A stretch of 53,131 bases of DNA from Promethearchaeota archaeon (GCA_018238625.1 JABCSY010000015.1:1-53131), one strand, 5' to 3'. Numbered from the stretch's first letter, positions 27,506-36,099 are shown. Numbers and translations: made by a program. Notes: a model not told the origin generated them from the letters alone.

Positions 27506-28723
27506 TTATTGATTTAATGCTTGATCTATTAGTTCCATAAGATCAACCATCTTAATATTCGAATTTAAAGCGGTTATTGCATCCGCTAGATTTCTATAAC
27601 AAAATGGACATATACTCACGAGATAATCTGCGCCCGTCTCCTCAGCTTCCTGAACTCTAGTCTTAGCAACTTCTAATGCTAAATCGGGAAAGCCTTTCTT
27701 TACGCCTCCACCAGCTCCGCAACATTTAGCGTTCTCTTTAATCGTTTTCATCTCGGTTAAATTAGATATTTTTGATAATATCTCTCTTGGTTCTTCGTAA
27801 AGCGGTGAAAGGCCAGAATTTCTTCCTGTATGACAGGGGTCGTGATAGGTTGTATTAATTTCTAATTTCTTAAGAATTATATCTTTTTCCTCTAAAAAAG
27901 ATTTGATATACTCGATTGTGTGAAGCACTCTAATTCCTAAGTCCTCAATTAAGTCAGCGTAATCTACTTTTAAAGTCCTGTAACAACCCGCGCAACTCGT
28001 AATTATAGTTTTAACGCCGCTTTTTTTGAACAACTCGTAGTTTTTCGCAGCCACTGAATTGAATGCTTTCATATCCCCAGTTCTCTTACCTACGCTTCCG
28101 CAGCACACTTCGTGTTCTCCAAAAATAGAAAAGTCAACTCCAAGTTTACGAAGCACTTTTGCTGTGTTTATAGCTACTGGTTGAATTTCTGGAGTTAGAG
28201 CAGCAGTGCACCCAACAAAATAAAGCACATCCGCTTTTTCAGAATAGGCATTTTTTACCTTAAAATCAAGTTTTTCCATCCAATTATTTTTATCTTTGTT
28301 ATCTCTCTGATATGGATTTAATAATTCAACCATTGCTTTATTCATTGGTACATGTGCTTCCAGACCACAACCCGCGTCTATTAGTTCCGCTCTTAAAGCC
28401 TCGTAAATAACTGCGTTATCCATATCATAGGCACAAGCTTCAGAACACGCGTTACAAGTTGGACATTGATAAATAACTTCTGCCATATCTTTACTTAGCT
28501 CTAATTTTCCTTGCCAAAGAGAGCGAATAATTTGCATTTTTCCTCTTCCAAAGAAAGCTTCGAAGCCAGATGTGTGATCTCTTGCCACGCAAACGCCCCA
28601 TTTTTGTGGATCTGAAGTATAATCTGTAGCTTCTCGACAATCTCCACAACTTATACATTGTAAAATTGTCGGACCAATCTTGCTTAAGTGCTTAAACTTT
28701 TCGTTAGGATTTATTTCAGTCAT
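27506..28723 (-). CDS. GlcF/HdrD-like Fe-S oxidoreductase subunit (CCG domains)
   Basis: A 405-residue electron-transfer protein. The N-terminus binds two [4Fe-4S] clusters: C23, C26, C29 with C45 as the likely fourth ligand, then C87, C90, C93 and C97 in CPTCNACSEAC. Two CCG (cysteine-rich) domains follow, one with EVCCGSVGKRTG and SCAGCYRT, the other with YHDPCHTGRN and KCCGAGGGV, then CPFC. This layout matches glycolate oxidase GlcF, lactate-oxidising LldE/LutA-type and HdrD subunits. It lies 11 bases after the FAD oxidase stop, so the two should be co-translated as one complex that passes electrons from FAD to an acceptor such as a quinone or disulfide. Confidence 0.93.
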   Translation of the reverse strand: MTEINPNEKFKHLSKIGPTILQCISCGDCREATDYTSDPQKWGVCVARDHTSGFEAFFGRGKMQIIRSLWQGKLELSKDMAEVIYQCPTCNACSEACAYDMDNAVIYEALRAELIDAGCGLEAHVPMNKAMVELLNPYQRDNKDKNNWMEKLDFKVKNAYSEKADVLYFVGCTAALTPEIQPVAINTAKVLRKLGVDFSIFGEHEVCCGSVGKRTGDMKAFNSVAAKNYELFKKSGVKTIITSCAGCYRTLKVDYADLIEDLGIRVLHTIEYIKSFLEEKDIILKKLEINTTYHDPCHTGRNSGLSPLYEEPREILSKISNLTEMKTIKENAKCCGAGGGVKKGFPDLALEVAKTRVQEAEETGADYLVSICPFCYRNLADAITALNSNIKMVDLMELIDQALNQ

Positions 28724-28734
28724 CTTATTTCCAT

Positions 28735-30270
28735 CTACTTTTTATTTTTAATTATATTTTGTGTTATATCATTATCGTAACTATACATATGAAATTTATT
28801 TGGAGACAATAAAAAATCAGGGTCCACAACCCTTTTAATATCTTTAAAAAATTTAATAAATTCGGGAGTATAAGCGTTAGCTTCTACTATTGATTGAGAG
28901 ATTGATTCTCCTAACCAATAATGTACACCCCCATACTGAACTTGGTACATTAACTTTTTATGCCATATATCCATAGCGACTTGACGCTGATCATCTACAT
29001 TTTCGGCATTAAAACCACCAGCAAAAATACAATGACCATTAGGTAATAGGTGGATTGATCTAGCGAATAACGAAAAACTTTGAGCCGGGAAATTACCTCT
29101 ATTATCGTTATCAAACAACTCGTTTAACTCTTTTTTATCAGCTATGGACGAAATTGGTATTTTATGACAAGTGGTACAGGATATCTTCGGCGGCGCTAAC
29201 GAGATAAATTTGTTGAAATAATTATAAGGAAATTTAAAATCAAACTTCCAATCCTTTGCTAATTTTAAATCTAGATCGATTTCTGTCCATTCAAAAGGTC
29301 TAGCAACGTTATCTTTAGTCATTATTCTATTTACTTGTTCAATATAAACTTCTAAAATTCGCTCGTCAAACGCTTCAAGTATAAACATAAAAACAGGTCC
29401 ACTAAGTCTAGCTCTTTTTGGAGGTCGGATTTTAGCCTGGGAAGCTAAGAGTTGTACTACTACGCGTGGGTTTATATAAAGATCGTGTATTCCGTCTTTA
29501 ACTTCTTTTTGTAGTTTATACATTAACTCAAAAACTTTATTATAATCGTCTTTTCTAAATATGTAATTTTTTTGTATCTTGAAAGGCGAATTTGGGAATA
29601 ACCTTAAAGAACATTTAGTTTTAATGCCCATAGTTCCAGCATCTCCCATAAATAGGCCCGTAAAATCGGGAGCAACGCCGTATCTACAAAAAGCTTTTGC
29701 GTACTTATTAGCCGCCGCTCCAGTCCAAATTATCGTTCCTTGTGGGTTTGGTAAAACTACTTCGACACCTAAGCAAATGTTTGGAACTAAACCATATTTA
29801 GTGGACCCAAAACCAGCGGTGCTGTTAGAAAGACCTCCTCCAATTGTAGCTGAAAATCCACTTCCGGGACCAAGAACGCCTGTCGTTAGATCTTTTTTGT
29901 ATAGTTCTGATAGTAAAGCCCCCCAGGTTACTCCACATTCAACGACACAATAGAAATCCTTTTCATTTATTTCAATAATTTTATTCATCCGCGTAAGATC
30001 AATAAGAATACCCCCTTCAATTGTCGCACCTCCAACTAAATCGGCTCCTCCTCCTCGTGGTACTATAGGAATCTTATATTTGTTAGAAATTTTTACAATA
30101 TCTGAAACTTCTTCCGTATTCTCTGGACGTACTATAATATCAGGCCATCTATCAGGAAAGGCAGGATCAACGTTTCTAGAATAAGCAGCTTTCATAAAAT
30201 CTTTATCGGAGATATATTCGACTCCAACCGCTATTTCAATTTCTTTGTATACCTTATCAATTTTGGACAT
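28735..30270 (-). CDS. GlcD-like FAD-linked oxidase (copy A) with CxxCH motif
   Basis: A 511-residue flavoprotein of the PCMH/VAO-type FAD-binding superfamily. The FAD pyrophosphate loop is PRGGGADLVGG (residues 71-81). Further FAD contacts are GPGSGFSATIGGGLSNSTAGFGS and MGDAGTMGIKTK. These domains oxidise 2-hydroxyacids such as D-lactate or glycolate. An unusual feature is CTTCHK at C365, C368, H369, kept in the second copy. It pairs with the Fe-S protein at 27506-28723. The protein is cytosolic with no signal peptide. The substrate is not known; the linked ADC-family genes suggest a keto or hydroxy acid. Confidence 0.92.
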   Translation of the reverse strand: MSKIDKVYKEIEIAVGVEYISDKDFMKAAYSRNVDPAFPDRWPDIIVRPENTEEVSDIVKISNKYKIPIVPRGGGADLVGGATIEGGILIDLTRMNKIIEINEKDFYCVVECGVTWGALLSELYKKDLTTGVLGPGSGFSATIGGGLSNSTAGFGSTKYGLVPNICLGVEVVLPNPQGTIIWTGAAANKYAKAFCRYGVAPDFTGLFMGDAGTMGIKTKCSLRLFPNSPFKIQKNYIFRKDDYNKVFELMYKLQKEVKDGIHDLYINPRVVVQLLASQAKIRPPKRARLSGPVFMFILEAFDERILEVYIEQVNRIMTKDNVARPFEWTEIDLDLKLAKDWKFDFKFPYNYFNKFISLAPPKISCTTCHKIPISSIADKKELNELFDNDNRGNFPAQSFSLFARSIHLLPNGHCIFAGGFNAENVDDQRQVAMDIWHKKLMYQVQYGGVHYWLGESISQSIVEANAYTPEFIKFFKDIKRVVDPDFLLSPNKFHMYSYDNDITQNIIKNKK

Positions 30271-30306
30271 AATTTAATGTTAACAAATAATAGATTTGAA
30301 ATATAA

Positions 30307-31089
30307 TTAATACCAATCCCATTTGGGAAAAGAATATGGTAAAAAATCGCTTTGACCTACCTTAGCAACAACCTCTCCAGGAAGCATAGTGTTGTCTGTT
30401 TTAAGATATAACGCGCCTAGAACCTTTACAACTTCAACTTCAGCCCAAGGATCGTGTTCAGTTGAGGTTAACTTTATTTCAGCTACGCCCATTTCCATCG
30501 ATATTGGACGAACCGATGTTTCCTGCTTAACTAACCACGGATCGTAATCAAAGCCCTTTTTATTAGGTGCTGGAAAGTACTTGAAGTTATAATTAATCGT
30601 ATTTTTCTTTCTTCCCGGAAGAAGTCCCAACTCTTTTATGATACTTGGTGTTTCGCTATCGTTGAATTTACCTGTTAAATTTACTTTAATTTTAATATTC
30701 TTAGTCCCAAGACGCTCGGACCAAGCTTCAACATATTTATCCTTTCGATCAAAATGTATTTTAGCTATTTTTTTAGGGAATCCAAAAATCTCCCGACCCC
30801 CAATCATCGCGCGATCGTCGTCAACGGGCATAGCTAAGTAATAATTTCCTTGTAAACCATTATATTCACATCTTAACGTCAAAGCACCTTCAAGATACGG
30901 TAATCCTTGATTAGTACTAGAGTAATTTGCTATAAAAGACATAACTACTGGTCTACTAACAGGCTTTAAAGGAGGCGGTAAAATCTTTTCGATTACCTCA
31001 GGTTTAGTCTCCCATAAGACGGTAATCATTTCAGCACCTTTAAATTCGGTCGTCCTTAACCTTTCTTTTCTCTCTTCTATCTCTTTCAA
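30307..31089 (-). CDS. Acetoacetate decarboxylase family protein (copy B)
   Basis: A 260-residue ADC-family protein, homologous to the copy at 26636-27397. The key segment is GREIFGFPKKIAKI, with the Lys-Lys pair at 106-107. Both copies end with PYSF-KWD. It has an N-terminal extension of about 8 charged residues (MKEIEERKERLR). It sits between the two FAD oxidases: 28 bases after the upstream copy and 36 bases ahead of the next one. The two ADC paralogues differ enough to act on different substrates or to form a heteromer. Family firmly assigned, substrate not. Confidence 0.92.
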   Translation of the reverse strand: MKEIEERKERLRTTEFKGAEMITVLWETKPEVIEKILPPPLKPVSRPVVMSFIANYSSTNQGLPYLEGALTLRCEYNGLQGNYYLAMPVDDDRAMIGGREIFGFPKKIAKIHFDRKDKYVEAWSERLGTKNIKIKVNLTGKFNDSETPSIIKELGLLPGRKKNTINYNFKYFPAPNKKGFDYDPWLVKQETSVRPISMEMGVAEIKLTSTEHDPWAEVEVVKVLGALYLKTDNTMLPGEVVAKVGQSDFLPYSFPKWDWY

Positions 31090-31117
31090 TGAACGCTTAA
31101 AACTAATTTTTAATCAC

Positions 31118-32647
31118 CTAATTTTCCTCTTTTACAAAATGTTCTGATAAATCATGGTCATAACTATACATGTGAAACTTTTTAGGGCTTAATAAATAAT
31201 TTGGGTCTACAGATTTTTTCATATCTTTGAAAAATTGAATAAATTCAGGCGTATAGGCATCAGCCTCAACTATCGATTGAGAGATTGCTTCTCCAAGCCA
31301 ATAATGTACGCCCCCATATCGAACTTGAAGGCGTAGCTTTTTGTGCCACATCTTCATGGATTTCTCGCGTTGTTCATCTATGTTATCGGCATTGAATCCA
31401 CCTACAACTACACAATTACCGTTAGGTAAAAGAAATATAACCGTTGCAAATAATGCAATACTTTGTGGTGGAAATTCATCTCGGTAATTAATATCGAATT
31501 GAGTGCTTAAATTTGCTACTTCAGATAAAGCAGATATTGGAACTTTATGACATGTGGTACACGATATTTTCGGTGGGTTTACTGATATAAATTTATTAAA
31601 GTAGTGATAGGCATATTTTAAATTAAATTTCCAATCTTTGGATAAAGGCTCTTCTGGGTCAATTTCTTGCCATTCAAACGGTCGAGCATCGTCTTTCATA
31701 AGATTTTCAATTTGATCGAGATAAATATCTAGCACACGCTCATCTGTCGATTCCACTAATATCGAAAATACCGGTCCTTTTAACCTCGGTCTTTTGACAG
31801 GTTTTTTTTCCACCATACCTGCCAATAATTGAACTACAATAACAGGAATTACAAGTACATCGTGTAATCCGTCGCGTATTTCTTTCCGTAATTTATACAT
31901 GAGCTCAGAAACTTTATTATAATCGTTCTTCTTTAACATATAATATCGCTGCGCTTTAAACGGCGTCTCGGGATGCAATCGTAGAAAAGCTTTAGTCTTA
32001 ATACCCATAGTTCCTACATCCCCCATAAATAAACCCGTAAAATCGGGAGCCACCCCGTACCTACAAAAAGGTTTTGCGTACTTATTAGCCGCCGCCCCTG
32101 TCCTAATTATCGTTCCTTGTGGATTTGGTAACACCACTTCGACACCTAAACAAATGTCAGGAATAACGCCGTATTTTGTAGACCCAAAACCAGCAGTACT
32201 ATTAGAAAGACCACCTCCGATAGTAGCTGAGTAGCCGCTCCCCGGACCGAGCACTCCTGTTGTTAACCCTTTTCCATGTAATTCAGAAAGCAACGCACCC
32301 CATGTGATTCCGCATTCTACTTCACAATAGAAATCCTTTTCATTTATTTCAATAATTCTATTCATTCTTGTTAAGTCTATTAGAATGCCACCTTTGCTTA
32401 CGGAGCCACCTACGAGATCTGCGCCACCACCTCTCGGAACCATCGGGATTTTGTACTTATTGGCAATCTTTACGATTTCAGAAACCTCTTCAGATGATTC
32501 TGGCCTCACTATAATATCTGCCCATCTATCTGGGAACGCCGGGTCAACATTACGAGAATAGGCTGCTTTCATAAAGTCCTTGTCTGATATAAAATCGGGA
32601 CCGATTATTCCTTCTATTTCCTTATACGCATCCTTTACTTTTGACAT
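31118..32647 (-). CDS. GlcD-like FAD-linked oxidase (copy B) with CxxCH motif
   Basis: A 509-residue paralogue of the flavoprotein at 28735-30270. It shares long blocks, including the FAD loop PRGGGADLVGG, the GLSNSTAGFGSTKYG segment and MGDVGTMGIKTK. The CTTCHK motif is at C363, C366, H367, followed by the shared tail LGEAISQSIVEADAYTPEF. It is the first gene of the ADC/FAD/Fe-S cluster. No second Fe-S subunit is present, so both FAD proteins may share one electron acceptor (27506-28723), or this copy may work alone. The duplication of FAD oxidase plus ADC as a pair suggests a module copied once. Confidence 0.92.
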   Translation of the reverse strand: MSKVKDAYKEIEGIIGPDFISDKDFMKAAYSRNVDPAFPDRWADIIVRPESSEEVSEIVKIANKYKIPMVPRGGGADLVGGSVSKGGILIDLTRMNRIIEINEKDFYCEVECGITWGALLSELHGKGLTTGVLGPGSGYSATIGGGLSNSTAGFGSTKYGVIPDICLGVEVVLPNPQGTIIRTGAAANKYAKPFCRYGVAPDFTGLFMGDVGTMGIKTKAFLRLHPETPFKAQRYYMLKKNDYNKVSELMYKLRKEIRDGLHDVLVIPVIVVQLLAGMVEKKPVKRPRLKGPVFSILVESTDERVLDIYLDQIENLMKDDARPFEWQEIDPEEPLSKDWKFNLKYAYHYFNKFISVNPPKISCTTCHKVPISALSEVANLSTQFDINYRDEFPPQSIALFATVIFLLPNGNCVVVGGFNADNIDEQREKSMKMWHKKLRLQVRYGGVHYWLGEAISQSIVEADAYTPEFIQFFKDMKKSVDPNYLLSPKKFHMYSYDHDLSEHFVKEEN

Positions 32648-32721
32648 TATAATCTAAACAGTTTGAAAGTAATAATTATAAGATAGAACTTGTGAACTAA
32701 TAAAAGTATATGAAAAAAATT

Positions 32722-33507
32722 TTAATTTAATTTTTTAACCCGTTTAGCAATTTTCTTTCTAATGTCTTCGTAAGAAGGCGGAGGTCCAGTTCTAATCTGC
32801 TTCTCGTCAATATAAAGTGCGTCTGCGATCCCCCACTCCAAAAAAGTTTCCCTATTGAACGTATCTACTTCTGTAAAAACTACAATATCTCCAAATTCGG
32901 AAGCTGCTCTTTTTGCTCTTTCAAAAACTATATTTTGAGCAGGACACCAGCCATTTATAAATGATGTCACTGATACATTCCCAGGTATTTTTTTGGGCTT
33001 TTTTCTCTGTTTAATCCATTTAGGCGCAATAGCATCGTCAGAAAAAGGTTTCCATAGTAAAACTGACATATTAAGCTTATCAACTTTGACGTATCCTTGC
33101 TTTTTAAACCAAGAGGCTCTCATAAAAACAGGTATTGAAAGCCCCCATGCTACTAATCCTTTCGCACCTTTACTCCTTACATCATCTTCAGCAGCTTTTA
33201 TTAAAAGCTTACCAATTCCTTTCTTCTGAAAGTTTCCAACGCCCTCTTTGTAGCCATGAACCCAGATACATTTTATAATGTACAAATTTTTTCCTTCTGC
33301 TGTGGAATGCTCAATAGGAACGTATTGTATCATTCCTACTACTTTGTCGTCATCAGTCACAGCAATTTTAACGCCAAGCCCTTTGTCTTTCATTTTGTTA
33401 TACCAAAGCTCCTTGTGATCTCCAGCTTCTTTCATCTCGTCGCTCCAATCTTCAAGACACATAAAATAAAGTCCGTTATATTTTTCTTCTAAATCAATTA
33501 TTTTCAT
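32722..33507 (-). CDS. GNAT acetyltransferase with C-terminal YoaP-like domain
   Basis: A 261-residue protein with two domains. Residues about 1-155 are a GNAT acetyltransferase; the acetyl-CoA loop is in FQKKGIGKLLI (about 93-103), preceded by the central strand NLYIIKCIWV. Residues about 175-255 form a thioredoxin-like YoaP domain with NGWCPAQN (C188) and the ending TGPPPSYEDIRKKI. YoaP-type proteins are found in bacteria and archaea; their substrate is not established. The protein ends 75 bases before the FAD oxidase operon in the same direction, so it may be its first gene, but the gap is long enough for a separate promoter. Confidence 0.85.
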   Translation of the reverse strand: MKIIDLEEKYNGLYFMCLEDWSDEMKEAGDHKELWYNKMKDKGLGVKIAVTDDDKVVGMIQYVPIEHSTAEGKNLYIIKCIWVHGYKEGVGNFQKKGIGKLLIKAAEDDVRSKGAKGLVAWGLSIPVFMRASWFKKQGYVKVDKLNMSVLLWKPFSDDAIAPKWIKQRKKPKKIPGNVSVTSFINGWCPAQNIVFERAKRAASEFGDIVVFTEVDTFNRETFLEWGIADALYIDEKQIRTGPPPSYEDIRKKIAKRVKKLN

Positions 33508-33542
33508 AAAACATCACTCTACTAAGTACTGGATTTACTTAA

Positions 33543-33640
33543 TTGAACTACCACACCCTAAAGGGTGATGGATTCCTTCTTCCTCGAAAACTGCCCGAAA
33601 AGATTCTGAAGAATCTCTTTAGGTCTTACATCGTCTCCAA
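33543..33640 (-). ncRNA. Predicted omega (guide) RNA scaffold of the tnpB element
   Basis: By analogy with studied TnpB systems, the RNA runs over the 3' end of tnpB and the right end. Here that includes the stem at 33554-33567 and ends at TCAA (33543-33546). The guide would be the flanking DNA just outside, about 33523-33542 on the minus strand (starting TTAAGTAAATCC). The 5' limit is a guess. Confidence 0.4.
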
Positions 33641-34835
33641 AGGCGTGACTTCCCGTTGTTCCAACGGTAGTTTTATCATCATGGATGATCGTGATGTATT
33701 TCTCTTCTTTTAGGATTCTTATTCCTTCGTTCCTCAGATTAACAGAAGCATTTTCGTCTCTCTCATGGGTAGTTCCACAATCCAGACATGTCCACACTCT
33801 TTCTTTTAAGGTAAGGTTGTTGTTTTTCCAACCACAGCATGAACAGAGTTTACTGGAAGCAAAAAATCTATCTACGAGAATTAAATGCTTTCCTAACCAT
33901 TCCATTTTGTATTTTAAATAGGTCGTGAATTGGTACCATGAGAAATCTAAAGAAACCGATTTAGACAAACCTGAATTGAACTTCTGCATTCCCCTCACGT
34001 TTAAGTTTTCTAAAATAATAGCATCAAACGCGTCGGCTAATTTTCGGGTGAGCTTATGAGTCCAATCCTTCTTTCTGTTGTATATCGTATCGTAGTGTCT
34101 TGCTAATTTTAAACGCGCTTTTTCTCGATTCTTAGAACCTTTCTTCTTTCGCGAAAGTTCCTTGTTTAGCTTCTTGGTCTTTTTCTGCTCTAAACGGTAG
34201 AATCGTGGATTCTCCATCTTAACAAGATCATTCACCAAAAAATTATTTGCTGACATATCAAACGCAGTAACATCCTTCTCATGTACCTCTTGTAGTTCCT
34301 TTACATCCTCCTGCGCCTCTAAGGTCAGAGAAACGAAATATTTGTTTGATTTCGTTTTTTTAACGGTGGCATGTTTGATCGATTCGGAAAACACCCTCTT
34401 ATCGCTAAATTTTAGCCAACCTAGTTTCGGTAACTTTAATTTCTTTCTTTCAAAATCAATCTTGATGTTTTCATTCGTTTGCTTGGTCGTATAGGTTTCC
34501 TTTCCTTTCTTTGACTTGAATTTTGGAAAGCCGACCCCACGACCTTTTTTTAAACCGTTAAAAAAGTTTTGATATGCCTTAAACAAATGCTCTCTTGAGG
34601 CTTGTAAGGCAATGGAATCAGCTTCTTTTAAAAACGAAAACTCGACCTTATATTGCTTTTCTGTTTTATAGGTGTGCTTCTTAAGCGCATCTTTATCGTC
34701 TCTAAACCGTTCATAGACCTCCCTCCTCTCAATGAGCATCCGATTGTAAATGAAGCGACTACACCCTATTGTTTTGCGAATCTGGGTCTGTTGCGTCTTG
34801 TTCGGATATATCCGAACATTGAAAGCTCGAATCAT
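33558..34835 (-). CDS. tnpB: TnpB RNA-guided endonuclease (OrfB_IS605 family)
   Basis: A 425-residue, full-length TnpB. The N-terminal helix-turn-helix segment is IRKTIGCSRFIYNRML. The RuvC catalytic residues are D193 (AFDMSANNF), E276 (IILENLNV) and D360 (HERDENASVN). The zinc ribbon uses C331 and C334, then C350 and C353. All look intact. TnpB proteins cleave DNA with a guide RNA (omega RNA) made from the element's right end, which favours the element's retention. The first acidic motif is FDMS rather than the usual IDLG. The ATG at 34835 begins MIRAFNVRIYPN, the normal family start. It is a recent insertion between a YoaP-like gene and the tus operon. Confidence 0.95.
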   Translation of the reverse strand: MIRAFNVRIYPNKTQQTQIRKTIGCSRFIYNRMLIERREVYERFRDDKDALKKHTYKTEKQYKVEFSFLKEADSIALQASREHLFKAYQNFFNGLKKGRGVGFPKFKSKKGKETYTTKQTNENIKIDFERKKLKLPKLGWLKFSDKRVFSESIKHATVKKTKSNKYFVSLTLEAQEDVKELQEVHEKDVTAFDMSANNFLVNDLVKMENPRFYRLEQKKTKKLNKELSRKKKGSKNREKARLKLARHYDTIYNRKKDWTHKLTRKLADAFDAIILENLNVRGMQKFNSGLSKSVSLDFSWYQFTTYLKYKMEWLGKHLILVDRFFASSKLCSCCGWKNNNLTLKERVWTCLDCGTTHERDENASVNLRNEGIRILKEEKYITIIHDDKTTVGTTGSHAFGDDVRPKEILQNLFGQFSRKKESITL

Positions 34836-34926
34836 TTATACCTAAAAAGAAAGAATCATTCTTTAAATGGATTATAGTATAGTGGTTTTATGATTTTTTT
34901 TCTCAAAAAAATCGTGCTTAATTCAT

Positions 34927-34946
34927 CACCCCCATAAATGGAGGTG
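34927..34946. repeat. Left-end hairpin of the tnpB element
   Basis: Imperfect inverted repeat CACC-c-CCA, loop TAAA, TGG-a-GGTG, upstream of tnpB. Like the right-end stem it is bordered by ATCACC, which suggests both are recognised by the same TnpA type. Confidence 0.6.
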
Positions 34947-34994
34947 TTTTCTTAAGCGTTCATGATAAAAACTTATCATATACTAAATAAGTCG

Positions 34995-35345
34995 TTACAT
35001 CCACGAAGCTATCTTTGGAGTTTGCGCTAAAATATCGACGAGAACATCGTATTCAATACATTTTATTCTTGTGTCAACAGAGTTGGGGTCGATCCCTCGC
35101 GCTAAAAGGTCAGGTGTCATCGCAAATACGGTTACAGGCAGATTTAACAATAAATTTAGAGAAGTGGGCATCAATCCCTTTTTAGAGGTTCCTATAACTC
35201 CGTCGTGGATCAAAACAACAGCGATATTTGCATCTTTAGCCTGTTCTTTTACTATATTAAACAGATTATCTATAGATGTACTTTTTCTCGTGCTAAATCC
35301 AAAAAGGTACACCAATTTTTTTATATCTTCCATCTGTACAACCAT
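34995..35345 (-). CDS. TusB/DsrH-like sulfur relay protein
   Basis: A 116-residue DsrE-superfamily protein, third gene of a tus/dsrEFH-like operon. It has the alpha/beta pattern of the family: LVYLFGFST at the start, then NIAVVLIHDGVIGTS, LPVTVFAMTPDLLARGI and IKCIEYDVLVDIL. In bacteria TusB is the small partner of TusC in the TusBCD (DsrEFH) hexamer, which relays sulfur as persulfide. The ATG at 35345 gives MVVQMEDIKK; the in-frame ATG four codons later is an alternative. The stop lies about 45 bases from the tnpB element's left end, so the insertion fell just outside the operon. Confidence 0.82.
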   Translation of the reverse strand: MVVQMEDIKKLVYLFGFSTRKSTSIDNLFNIVKEQAKDANIAVVLIHDGVIGTSKKGLMPTSLNLLLNLPVTVFAMTPDLLARGIDPNSVDTRIKCIEYDVLVDILAQTPKIASWM

Positions 35346-35357
35346 AATCTCATCACA

Positions 35358-35726
35358 TTAATACCTATAAAACACATCTGCTTCTAAAATAAAAGCTGAA
35401 ATCTCCTTCCAGCTCGCAATTTTTACGTTGTCAAAATCTATCAAATCTGAAGGCTCAATACCGGCTATTTCTAAGGCGGAGTCTAACGCGTAAACCTCGA
35501 AGTCAGATAGTTCCATCATCCTAAAAATGCTCGAAGGGGTTTCCATGTTAACTTTCTTAGGATCAAAATTCTTACTTAAAAAATAGACCGAGTCGCCGAT
35601 GAATACAATCTTACACTCGTCTAGATCCCCCACTGCCATAATTCCCGCAGCCATACGGATCGCTTCGAGAGCAGAATTTTTACCTATCGGAGAGTCTTCG
35701 CATAAAATTACCACAGATTTAACCAT
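35358..35726 (-). CDS. TusC/DsrF-like sulfur relay protein
   Basis: A 122-residue DsrE-superfamily protein. The open frame begins at 35747, but the ATG at 35726 (MVKSVVILCEDSPIG) is the better start because it lies 4 bases after the stop of the upstream tusD-like gene and matches the family beginning. SAL-AIRMAAGIMA and CKIVFIGDSVYFL are the usual helix and strand segments. There is no conserved Cys at the TusD position, as expected for TusC/DsrF, whose role is structural. It is the middle gene of a three-gene operon with 4- and 12-base gaps. Confidence 0.85.
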   Translation of the reverse strand: MVKSVVILCEDSPIGKNSALEAIRMAAGIMAVGDLDECKIVFIGDSVYFLSKNFDPKKVNMETPSSIFRMMELSDFEVYALDSALEIAGIEPSDLIDFDNVKIASWKEISAFILEADVFYRY

Positions 35727-35730
35727 TAAT

Positions 35731-36099
35731 TTACACCCCTGGACCAAATACTATAACTCTATCAGATTCTGCCATCCACTCAGACAACCCACCTAATCCC
35801 ACTTGACGCGCTTCCTCAATAAAATCGTCGGACTTTAGCCCCGTGAAGTTAACCCAGGTACTACACGCAGACAGATTTAGGCTATTCTTCTTTATGAAAC
35901 TCTCAAGGCGTTCGGGTAGATTTCTCATGTTTGAGCTTATATTTATTTCACGTTTGACGTTATACACGCCACTCCCGTAGAAAAAAATACCTAAAATTTG
36001 ATGCCCTTTCTTTAAGATTGCCTCTCCTAAGTTAAGCATCGTATCTATGGCTTCAAATTTGTAAGGTTCAGCGCATACGACAAAAGTAAAAATAACCAT
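35731..36099 (-). CDS. TusD/DsrE-like sulfurtransferase
   Basis: A 122-residue DsrE-superfamily protein and first gene of the operon. The SACSTWVNFTGL segment places C79 almost exactly where TusD (Cys78) and DsrE carry the persulfide cysteine. The start MVIFTFVVCAEPYKFEAIDT, followed by a helix and GHQILGIFFYGSGVYN, is the typical first half. In bacteria TusD takes sulfur from TusA and passes it on in tRNA thiolation; in sulfur oxidisers DsrE does the same in the Dsr pathway. A TusA-like protein is at 39383-39649, so the donor may be supplied locally. Confidence 0.88.
   Translation of the reverse strand: MVIFTFVVCAEPYKFEAIDTMLNLGEAILKKGHQILGIFFYGSGVYNVKREINISSNMRNLPERLESFIKKNSLNLSACSTWVNFTGLKSDDFIEEARQVGLGGLSEWMAESDRVIVFGPGV

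Larger units (their letters stand above)
33543..34950 (-). mobile_element. Solo tnpB element (IS200/IS605-type ends, no tnpA)
   Basis: The tnpB gene is framed by subterminal hairpins like those of IS200/IS605 elements. At the tnpB 3' side the stem CACCCT / AGGGTG (33554-33567) overlaps the stop codon. At the 5' side an imperfect stem CACC-CCA / TGG-GGTG lies at 34927-34946. In tnpB orientation the right end runs GGGTGTGGTAGTTCAA, and TCAA is the classic right cleavage tetranucleotide of IS608-like elements, giving a likely edge at 33543. The left edge near CTTAAG (34951-34956) is less certain. No tnpA is present, so transposition would need help in trans. Confidence 0.7.

Noticed and set aside
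29579..29953. A 124-codon plus-strand frame in the FAD oxidase
   Set aside because: Antisense to the conserved FAD-binding region; its composition mirrors the glycine-rich sense strand.
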